The notes under the pieces were generated by a model. The model was not told the origin of the DNA. It saw only the letters and a program-made list of their open reading frames with translations, and did not search any database. The position numbers and the translations under genes are program-made. From Gammaproteobacteria bacterium (GTDB lineage Bacteria; Pseudomonadota; Gammaproteobacteria; UBA4575), in assembly GCA_011523795.1 (NCBI GenBank), contig WTFY01000006.1, forward strand, positions 1 to 64,000: a DNA stretch of 64,000 nucleotides, in the 5' to 3' direction. Positions 48,707-56,263 of this stretch are shown here, piece by piece (positions within the stretch are counted from its first letter, which is position 1; each line of letters begins with the position of its first letter).

Positions 48707-51700
48707 GCAAGTTTCTCGATTGGGTGTCCAACCACGTTAGGGCTCATATCGCATCTGAGTTGCACACCTCGGGTGATGGCAATTTCCGCTCAGTATTTGC
48801 AGGACTCCCCGAGAACATGCTCGATGACCTCTTGGAGGGTCTAGTGAATGATGGCTTCATGCAAGTCAGTATAAACGGTAATGACGAGAAAGTTATCGTT
48901 CTATTACCAACCAAGACAGAAAAAAACCCGGATGGAATCAGCTCAGGACGTTGCAACCAAGGTTATCTGGTTTCAGTTAGGAATAGCCATGTAAAGCACT
49001 TGTTGACTTTACAACCACCGGGTGAAACACAAATAAAGTCCATCAGGTCGACCGTGACATGGTTCGGCGTGTCCCCTGCTGCGTTGGCAGACGCAAGTGT
49101 CTGGTGTGAAGACACGTTTGTCAGGGAAATTCTACGACACGCAACGAGGAGCCGGGGTATTGCAAATGACGAGGTGCCTAGCTGGCTCTCGGCAGTCATG
49201 TTGCGACTTGCTGTACTCGACGAAGTTAACGGCTTTACAGATACCAAGTGGACGGTTATGCGGCGCTTATTTGACCAACCAGCCCCCAACGTCGAGAACG
49301 GTAATTTCCTGGTGATGTTTGCAGCTTGCGGGCTAGTCAGGCCATCAGACGGGGAAGGAGACCTCGAAGCGCTTCCCAAGCTAGTAGAAACCATTGGCGA
49401 ATATTTGGAACGTGAAGGTCTCGTGAATGGATTTGCCAGCCTGAGGCACTGTGCCCAACAATTATCCGGCGATGACTACGATGTCGAAACAATCATAGAC
49501 GCTCTTAACGAGTTCGAAAAACACGTGCTCAAGTGTGCAAAATCTGCGCCAGGGTTTGCCTCTTTTGCACTGCGATTTTATTGCCCTTACGAGGAATGCC
49601 ATTTTGATGGAAGCATACCGGATTGGTGGTACAACTTGGACACAAACACGTGGCAATCTCTCTTAGATTGCAAACCCGCGCCGCAATCATGCATCAAGGT
49701 CAAGGTCGTAAATGGTATTGGGCAAGAAGATTTGAAAGGGCTACCTGCTGTGACCAATAACGGCATCAGATTCGAGATCACGGTAACCTCGGGTGCGTCT
49801 CGACCCAGAATAGAGGTCACCCGCAGAGTAGGGCGCCGAAATGCCGAGACAATAGGAACTATCGATCCAGGTTTTGGAAATTCCAGTTTTCATGATGAAG
49901 AGGTGCCCTCCCATAACCTTCCCCTTACCTACACATTTGAGCCATCTGACCCGGGTTGCAAGCCTGCAAGTACCAGAGTCATCTCGCTTCAAGCCTATGA
50001 GCCTGGGTTTGTAGCTAGTAGCCGTGGAGCAGAGAAAGTTACCCTGCCAAAGCTGGCAAAATCGAGTGGTAACACACGGGTTTACGAGTGCGACTTAGAG
50101 CTCGACGGACAAGGCGTCCACCAGATGGATCTACTTGCATGTACTGGGTTCCAAATCGATGGCGTGGTTCATGGCTACGGAGTCACGACAGATGACGACG
50201 ATGAGGATGAGACGATTGTAAATCCTGCCAAGATCACTGAGGGTCAGTGGAATTTCTACGCAGAGACAGATGAGGAATGCCGCTACGAGTTTAACTACAC
50301 GTTGCTGAACGGGGAGAGTGCCAGAGCAAGGTTAAGCTTGAGGGCGGGTGACGTTGAACCTGCCGGGACAAGCAGCGAATTTCACCGGTTGGTTCTTGAA
50401 GTTAGCAGTGGACGGTCAGCCCGCGTTACCTTGAAGGAAAGCCAGTTGATATACAGTTTGGAGCGCTGGATGCTGGATGACAAGCTCTCCTACCGACCAC
50501 TGCTATTGTCACCCAGCTTAGGGAATAGTAGGGAAAAGCCTGACTGGGACGCGAATCCGCTCTGGTCTAGCCATACACCGGTCTACGACCCTAGACCAGA
50601 TGCTTCGGTGCTTACTCCGCCTGATAGCCTGGTGAAAACCCGTCACAAAATTGCCCAAATGATCCGTGAAGAACAAAAAACTGGGATTTGCGAACGTGCA
50701 CCTATGGGGAAGCTTTACATGCACGACGAGAAATTCCATGCAAGGGTAGACCAGTACGTCACTAACTACATTGAATGGTTGAAAGACGATTACGAAAACG
50801 CTGCACTGTTTGATACCGTACTTGCTTGTTTTTACCAGCCCAGAAGCGAGGTGCTCCAGCCGGTACCTGTAGCCGTCCTGCTATCCCCTTTGCACCCTTT
50901 GAGGCTCGGTTGGCAAGTTGCCGCACAATACCTGCTTGTCGATGCACAAGACAGGGGGGTTAAGTGCCCCGGGGCAAGTGTCATAGATTCCAGCTGCGTA
51001 CCTGACTCAATGGCACTGCCGGTGGTAAATGCTAAAGGAGATACAGGGTTCGTTCCTTTCGTTTCTATTCCTAGTAGTTCAGATTACTGGGGGGTCCTAT
51101 GGAACTCTAACGAGCTCGACAAGCTAGGCAGCAGCGAATCAAATCGCTTATTTAGCGAAGATCTCGGCATAACGATCTCAGGGCTATCTGCTGGTTTTTC
51201 TGGCGCACAGGTTAAGCGAGCGATGCAGGAAGTTTTCGATGTTAGCGCTGGGCGCTCGCGCCTGCGAGTTCGTCTGCTAAGTGATGTAGAAGGAAAAACC
51301 GATACGCACGAGGGTATCAACGACTGGGCTTTAGCACACCTTGGTAACAAGGACCCTTGGCAGGTCGCAGCTCGGACCAGCATTGACGTTATCGATGCAA
51401 GGAGAGATGAGCAAAGGCCAATTGAGCCCTTCGTCGCAAACCTAACCACGAGGACCCAGGGAGCAGTGCGCTGGATAGTTGATAACAAAGATGATGCACA
51501 GCACGTTGACCTATCCCTCATTTCCCACTTGAAACGGATTACACCTGAAACCTGTACGATGAGTGCGCATTCTTCTACCAGCCTTGGTTCTCTTACTAGA
51601 GAACGCACATGCTACCCTTTAGCGGCTACAGGTGGGCACATGCTAGGCGAATCTAGAACCTTGCCAAGCAATCTAACCCCAGCCACTCTCTCGAAAAAAG

Positions 51701-54213
51701 TAGACAGCTTGGCGTTGAATCTCGAGTTGATAGATTCTTGCTTCGAGTCAGCAATGGCTAGCAAGTGTTCATGTGATGGAATTTCCTTTGCCCCTAACTT
51801 GCCAATCTTGGAACGTGGCCTAGAGGCCTCGGCGTACTGCGCAGTTTCTTCCACTGATGTCGATTCCTCAGCGTTTTTACGAACTCAACATGGCCCCTAC
51901 CTGTGGGATTACGACATACCCTCGTACGCGGGAAAGGCTCAAGAGAATGCAGGGTATTACTTGCTGGCAAAACATTCCACAGAGATAGAGAAACAAGTTG
52001 AACGTGCCCTAACCTTGTTGGGAGGCGTAAACTTTGAAAACGAAATAACGCGGCAATTGCTCGCGGAAATTTCTCAAAGGGGATTACCCTCTTTAAAAGA
52101 ACTTGCATCCGGAGGATCTTCCGCGACTGGTGAACTCGGCTTGCTTGTAGCTTGCCGGTTACTCCAAGGGCCACCGGGTTGTGAAAGTGATATTCCCAAG
52201 TTACTCCCATTAATCGATGAAGAAAGACGGGTAATTAACCTCTTGCTGCCGGTAGACCCATTTGCAGCACAGTTCGACGATTTGCGAAAAGCGCTTAAGA
52301 CGGATAATTTTCAGCGTCCTGACCTGCTGGTCGCGAGCATGCGTTTCGACGAAGAGAACAACCCGGTGGCCTTGCACCTGACACCCATCGAGGTCAAGGC
52401 ACGAACAGGTAACATGAACGTGTCTGCGCGTCGGTCGGCACTTGCCCAGGCTAGTAGTTTCGCGCTTTTCTTGACTCGCCTGCTGATCAAGGCCAAGGAG
52501 GAACCGGTATGGATGTTGGCGGTGACCAAGTTCATGGCAACCTGGTTTAGCTTCTGTTTCCGTGTACACGCCGGGATGGTGCCCAGTGGATTCCGAGACC
52601 AGTTCATGGAGTGCAACTCGGCAGTAAACCAAGCTTTGCTCAGGGGACAGCTTGAATCCAGCGTGGATAAACGCGGGCGGCTAGTGGTAATCCATGACGA
52701 GGCAACAAGTCATCCATCGGACCTTGATGGCGACGGGTTCGAAGAAACCATCTCGTTGAAGCCAGGTGATGCCCTAGGCGTCATAACATCCCCGGCGAGC
52801 AGCAGCGTACTACGTGGGATAATAGAACAAATGGGGACCTGGGACTTGCCTGTTCCTACGACCCGCAGAACGGACGTCGCGACGGGCTGGGTCGGACCCA
52901 GGGACACGCTACGGGAGCCTGATAATCATGGACAGCCCGTTACCGATCCACCGGGTATAAGAGAGCCTGACAAGATCGTCCGGCCACCAATTGATAAGCC
53001 TGTTGAAAACTTGGTACCAGCCACACAAGAAGCGGCGACAGGTTCTGGCGAGGAAATGTTGAAGGGATCCACAGGTATTCGCTTCGACGTCGGAAAGACC
53101 CTAGACTCGTTCCACGAGGAATCGCGTGAATTCTTCCCTGGGAACACGCAGCTCACCCAGCTGAACATCGGTGTCGTAGGAAATCTAGGAACAGGTAAAA
53201 CGCAGTTAACAAAAGCCCTCATTTACCAACTGTCACGTAAGAATCATCAAAATTTTGAACAAAAACCATTTTTCCTAATATTTGATTACAAACGCGATTA
53301 CAGCGACTCCGAGTTTGTCCAGACACTCGGCGCAAAGGTCATCAAGCCGCGGAACATACCTATTAACATTTTTGACACTTCCACGGTCCCCGGCGAAAGC
53401 CCTCCATGGTTAGAACGCTCTAATTTCCTGTGCGATGTTCTTGCCAAAATTTACGCTGGTATTGGGCCGGTTCAGCGAGAGAACCTCAAACAATCGGTAA
53501 AAAATGCTTACCGAGTAGTCAGTTCAAATAGCAAAACGGCGCCAACGTTACCGGATGTCTTTGCCGAGTACCGCCAACTCGTAAACAAACCAGACGCCGT
53601 TTTCTCGATCTTGAGTGATATGGTGGATATGGAACTGTTCGAAGAGAATCCCAAGCACCTTTTGCCTTTCTCTAGATATCTGGAAGGTGTTGTGGTCGTG
53701 GACCTTGCAAGCCTCGGGCAAAACGACAAGGCCAAGAGCATGCTTGTTGTCCTGTTTCTCAACCTGTTCTACGAGAACATGCTTCGATTGAAGAAGTTTC
53801 CTTTTGTCGGCAAGGATCCCCAACTCCGTACCATAAACGGGTTCCTGCTAGTTGATGAGGCAGACAACATCATGCGTTACCAGTTCCCTGTTTTACAAAA
53901 CGTGTTGTTACAGAGTAGGGAATTCGGTGTAGGCGTATTGCTTGCATCCCAGTACCTGTCTCACTTTAGACCCGATGCCCATACGAATTACAGGGAGCCC
54001 TTGTTGACTTGGTTCATCCACCAGGTACCAACCGTCACTGTGAACGAGTTAAAAGGGATAGGGTTAGCCGAGGTGGATAATGGCACCGTGTCAAGGATTC
54101 AGGAACTAGGCCAACATGAATGTCTGTACAAAAGTCTGGGCATCAACGGGGAGTTTATCCGGGGAACCCCATATTACGTGTTGAAAGACGGAGAGCAAGA
54201 CAATACTAATTGA
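48703..54213 (+). CDS. Giant 1836-residue ATPase with PD-(D/E)XK-like motif (cassette gene 4)
   Basis: The largest island protein. The N-terminal ~1200 residues show no recognised domain; there is an acidic insert near DDDDEDETI and a conserved-looking SPLHPLRLGWQ. A restriction-nuclease-like signature follows: D1207 in RPDLLVA, 23 residues later E1230 and K1232 in PIEVKAR. A Pro/Thr/Glu-rich linker (~1410-1450) leads to a C-terminal ATPase with Walker A GNLGTGKT (G1493-T1500), Walker B FLLVDE (D1718, E1719) and VLLQSREFGVGVLLASQ after it, resembling HerA/FtsK-type translocases. The architecture suggests a motor-driven nuclease. The length and C-terminal motor resemble DptH and the large ATP-binding protein of MADS. 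The next gene starts at the stop (TTGA). Confidence 0.78.
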   Translation: MSKFLDWVSNHVRAHIASELHTSGDGNFRSVFAGLPENMLDDLLEGLVNDGFMQVSINGNDEKVIVLLPTKTEKNPDGISSGRCNQGYLVSVRNSHVKHLLTLQPPGETQIKSIRSTVTWFGVSPAALADASVWCEDTFVREILRHATRSRGIANDEVPSWLSAVMLRLAVLDEVNGFTDTKWTVMRRLFDQPAPNVENGNFLVMFAACGLVRPSDGEGDLEALPKLVETIGEYLEREGLVNGFASLRHCAQQLSGDDYDVETIIDALNEFEKHVLKCAKSAPGFASFALRFYCPYEECHFDGSIPDWWYNLDTNTWQSLLDCKPAPQSCIKVKVVNGIGQEDLKGLPAVTNNGIRFEITVTSGASRPRIEVTRRVGRRNAETIGTIDPGFGNSSFHDEEVPSHNLPLTYTFEPSDPGCKPASTRVISLQAYEPGFVASSRGAEKVTLPKLAKSSGNTRVYECDLELDGQGVHQMDLLACTGFQIDGVVHGYGVTTDDDDEDETIVNPAKITEGQWNFYAETDEECRYEFNYTLLNGESARARLSLRAGDVEPAGTSSEFHRLVLEVSSGRSARVTLKESQLIYSLERWMLDDKLSYRPLLLSPSLGNSREKPDWDANPLWSSHTPVYDPRPDASVLTPPDSLVKTRHKIAQMIREEQKTGICERAPMGKLYMHDEKFHARVDQYVTNYIEWLKDDYENAALFDTVLACFYQPRSEVLQPVPVAVLLSPLHPLRLGWQVAAQYLLVDAQDRGVKCPGASVIDSSCVPDSMALPVVNAKGDTGFVPFVSIPSSSDYWGVLWNSNELDKLGSSESNRLFSEDLGITISGLSAGFSGAQVKRAMQEVFDVSAGRSRLRVRLLSDVEGKTDTHEGINDWALAHLGNKDPWQVAARTSIDVIDARRDEQRPIEPFVANLTTRTQGAVRWIVDNKDDAQHVDLSLISHLKRITPETCTMSAHSSTSLGSLTRERTCYPLAATGGHMLGESRTLPSNLTPATLSKKVDSLALNLELIDSCFESAMASKCSCDGISFAPNLPILERGLEASAYCAVSSTDVDSSAFLRTQHGPYLWDYDIPSYAGKAQENAGYYLLAKHSTEIEKQVERALTLLGGVNFENEITRQLLAEISQRGLPSLKELASGGSSATGELGLLVACRLLQGPPGCESDIPKLLPLIDEERRVINLLLPVDPFAAQFDDLRKALKTDNFQRPDLLVASMRFDEENNPVALHLTPIEVKARTGNMNVSARRSALAQASSFALFLTRLLIKAKEEPVWMLAVTKFMATWFSFCFRVHAGMVPSGFRDQFMECNSAVNQALLRGQLESSVDKRGRLVVIHDEATSHPSDLDGDGFEETISLKPGDALGVITSPASSSVLRGIIEQMGTWDLPVPTTRRTDVATGWVGPRDTLREPDNHGQPVTDPPGIREPDKIVRPPIDKPVENLVPATQEAATGSGEEMLKGSTGIRFDVGKTLDSFHEESREFFPGNTQLTQLNIGVVGNLGTGKTQLTKALIYQLSRKNHQNFEQKPFFLIFDYKRDYSDSEFVQTLGAKVIKPRNIPINIFDTSTVPGESPPWLERSNFLCDVLAKIYAGIGPVQRENLKQSVKNAYRVVSSNSKTAPTLPDVFAEYRQLVNKPDAVFSILSDMVDMELFEENPKHLLPFSRYLEGVVVVDLASLGQNDKAKSMLVVLFLNLFYENMLRLKKFPFVGKDPQLRTINGFLLVDEADNIMRYQFPVLQNVLLQSREFGVGVLLASQYLSHFRPDAHTNYREPLLTWFIHQVPTVTVNELKGIGLAEVDNGTVSRIQELGQHECLYKSLGINGEFIRGTPYYVLKDGEQDNTN

Positions 54214-54983
54214 TTGGTTGTAGTACTTTCATGCATGCGACTAGAGTGAATCCCTCGCAAACAAGTCGCGGTGCTATAATAATCAAGTTACACCTAGACG
54301 TGGAACCAAGCGAAAACCATTTGAATATCTCTAAAGACGACATCTCCTTGTTCCAGAAACTAGTTCTAGGGTGGGCAGGCCAGCACGGGAGAAGTTTCCC
54401 GTGGAGACGAGCGAGGGAAAGCCATTACCGCGTTGTTGTAACTGAACTGTTGTTACAAAGGACCAAGGCAGAAACTGTTCGTAATTACTACGGAGTTTTC
54501 TTTTCCCAGTTCCCTAACTGGAAAGCACTCGCACAAGCTCCCAAGACCGAGATCGGCAATGCCCTTAAGCCTCTAGGACTTTGGCAACGCAAGGCACCCG
54601 TGTTGAAACAACTCGCTAATGAAATGGTAGCCCGGAACGGGCGGTTCCCACAGAGACGCGAGCAGATAGATTCATTGTCTGGTGTAGGGCAGTACATCGG
54701 AAACGCAATCGAACTACTATGCCAACATCGATCTAAGCCATTACTCGATGCAAGTATGGCCAGAGTGCTTGAGCGTTACTTTGGTCCTAGGATGCTCGTG
54801 GACATCCGTCATGACTCGTACTTGCAAGCTTTATCGCACCACGTGGTTGATCACGACCAAGCCAGAGAAATAAACTGGGCGATATTGGACCTTGGTGCAC
54901 TGGTATGTAGAAATAGGAGTCCGTCTTGTGGTGAGTGTAAACTACGCATGACGTGCAAGACGGGTCAAGCAACCACCGTGTAG
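54210..54983 (+). CDS. HhH-GPD DNA glycosylase resembling thymine-DNA glycosylase MIG (cassette gene 5)
   Basis: A 257-residue EndoIII/MutY-fold glycosylase. Key elements: FPWRRARESHYRVVVTELLLQRT (helical core; quoted part FPWRRARESHY), the helix-hairpin-helix LSGVGQYIGNA with Y162, the catalytic Asp D180 in LLDASMARVLERYFG, and a C-terminal [4Fe-4S] loop C233-X6-C240-X2-C243-X5-C249. EndoIII has Lys and MutY has Ser where Y162 lies. Tyr at that place and the D-A-(N/S)...RYFG pattern are those of MIG, the G:T mismatch glycosylase coded next to a C5-methyltransferase in Methanothermobacter. Hence a repair role against 5-methylcytosine deamination. Start TTG at 54210 couples it to gene 4; ATG 54231 is the alternative. 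Confidence 0.82.
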   Translation: MIGCSTFMHATRVNPSQTSRGAIIIKLHLDVEPSENHLNISKDDISLFQKLVLGWAGQHGRSFPWRRARESHYRVVVTELLLQRTKAETVRNYYGVFFSQFPNWKALAQAPKTEIGNALKPLGLWQRKAPVLKQLANEMVARNGRFPQRREQIDSLSGVGQYIGNAIELLCQHRSKPLLDASMARVLERYFGPRMLVDIRHDSYLQALSHHVVDHDQAREINWAILDLGALVCRNRSPSCGECKLRMTCKTGQATTV

Positions 54984-55064
54984 TCAAATAGTCGCGTTCC
55001 CACGACCAGAATCAGAACCTCTTACAAGCGGGTGTTCGAACTTTGAAGATGTATATGTGATTTT

Positions 55065-55172
55065 GTCGGTACTTTTGTCGGTATAGCCAAAAATAAAAAA
55101 CTAAAAAACTCATATATAACAATAATATAGCTCTTAAGTTTAAGTCTGTCCGCAAAAGGTTCATTGACACCC
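55065..55172 (+). repeat. Right-end repeats of the island
   Basis: GTCGGTACTTTTGTCGGTAT (55065-55084) matches the left-end element at 18 of 20 positions. GTCCGCAAAAGG followed by TTCATTGACACCC (55148-55172) matches the other left-end element. The region from 54984 to 55234 is A/T-rich and otherwise without genes. Confidence 0.6.
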
Positions 55173-55234
55173 TAGTAAAATATCGGAGCTTTATACCTTA
55201 GTCCGCAACCTTAGAATATCGTAATGCCCGTTCT

Positions 55235-55792
55235 GTGCTAGATCATCCGATACAGGATATCGTGATGATCTATCCAGCGATGCTTGATAACAGCAGCAAC
55301 ATGCACCAAGGCCACGCTGAGCATGGTATAGGCCAGCCAGCGGTGCAGAGTCTCAGTCAGTCCTTCCCATACTTCCACGGTTGGAAAGACCTTGGCCACG
55401 GGGATACCGAACCATTGAACCTGGTGCCCACCTACATCGACTTCCGCCCACCCGAAGCCAATCACTACCGCAGGGAGTATATAAAGTGCAACATGCCCCG
55501 CATGTGCTCCGATTCGTTCAATTCTCCGGATTGTGTCGGGTAATGGCGGGGGTGCATATGCCAGTCTAACAGCGATTCGCAAGATTAGCAGGAACAACAA
55601 GGTCACGCCGACCGAGATATGCAAATCAAACAGGATTTCTTCCAGCGCAGAATCTTCTTCCACCCAAGTAGTCATAGTGTAGCCACACCCCCACATGAAA
55701 ACAAAACCTGTGGCCATGATCCAGTGAATCAAACGTGCGGGCAGGTTGTAAATTTCAGTGTTTCGAATATCTACCTTGCTTTTTAAGTTCAA
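55235..55792 (-). CDS. Cytochrome b561 family protein
   Basis: A di-haem b-type cytochrome of the inner membrane that usually passes electrons between quinol and a periplasmic partner. The 185-residue-class protein (184) has four spans with haem-ligating histidines in YNLPARLIHWIMATG, LHISVGVTLLFLLI, IERIGAHAGHVALY and LHRWLAYTMLSVALVHV. The start is TTG at 55792, two bases after the stop of an upstream remnant; no strong ribosome-binding site is seen. It is outside the island repeats and oriented toward them. Confidence 0.85.
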
Positions 55793-55794
55793 AA

Positions 55795-56019
55795 CTATTT
55801 GCGTTTATTGATGATATGCACGGCTTCACCATGTTCGCCCACAAACCATCCGTAATCGGTTTCCTTGCCATAATCGTTGTACCGGATGTGATGGTTGTGG
55901 ATATCCCTGCGCTAAACCTTGGAATCCATGTCATGGATTTTTCTGGCACGGTGCCAAGCTGATTTTGCTTCTGGAGGCAAAGGCACAGCTATTCCACCAT
56001 AACAACCCGCCAGCCCACA
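55795..56019 (-). pseudogene. Decayed paralogue of the 59.4-kb protein, interrupted by TAG
   Basis: On the minus strand the frame reads LPPEAKSAWHRARKIHDMDSKV, a TAG, then RRDIHNHHIRYNDYG and YGWFVGEHGEAVHII before the stop (parts quoted). It aligns with AWEAAPKIPEYSPRVWRRDA and DTHYGWFVDEDGCALHI of the gene at 59371-59811; the TAG sits exactly where that protein has Trp, so a single TGG to TAG change explains it. The frame opens after a TAA at 56020-56022 and has no start codon with a ribosome site. Family unknown; the WRRD...R..DYG...YGW pattern is reminiscent of some HNH proteins but the catalytic residues are absent. Confidence 0.6.
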
Positions 56020-56263
56020 TTACCCCGGAGTATTTAAGATTCAGGCCGGCTGTACATGGCAAGTACCGTGTGTGGTTTCCCTTTCTAAACTTCGTAATGT
56101 CCCGCGCCCACAAGCAGGCTATGGCAAACAGGCAGTGATCATCATCGACTCTAGCAAAATATTTATGAATTTAATGTGATATATACGAGTAATACCGTGA
56201 TTATTGCATGAATATATTCGATAATAGCTCTGTCATCAGTTCCTGATCAAATGGAGGGTAGCA

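Larger units (their letters stand above)
43404..55200. mobile_element. Genomic island at tRNA-Leu, without integrase
   Basis: The DNA after tRNA-Leu changes abruptly to a lower GC content and different codon use. It carries five codirectional genes (43,698-54,983) and near-identical short repeats at both ends (43,495-43,548 and 55,065-55,172). No integrase, transposase or toxin-antitoxin gene was found between them, and the tRNA 3' end is not visibly duplicated on the right side. It looks like a defence island whose mobility gene has been lost or lies elsewhere. Confidence 0.7.

Noticed and set aside
43698-54983. Complete Dnd phosphorothioation system
   Set aside because: The gene order after the methyltransferase recalls DptF-G-H, but no dndA-E genes are present and the modification gene is a C5-methyltransferase.
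54984-55060. Duplicated tRNA-Leu 3' end as right attachment site
   Set aside because: A TTCGAA near 55035 resembles a T-loop, but the flanking bases do not repeat the tRNA 3' end.
55948-56140. Plus-strand frame reading WHGAKLILLLEAKAQLF onward
   Set aside because: It has no start codon in a suitable place and overlaps the antisense remnant whose homology to the 59.4-kb protein is clear.
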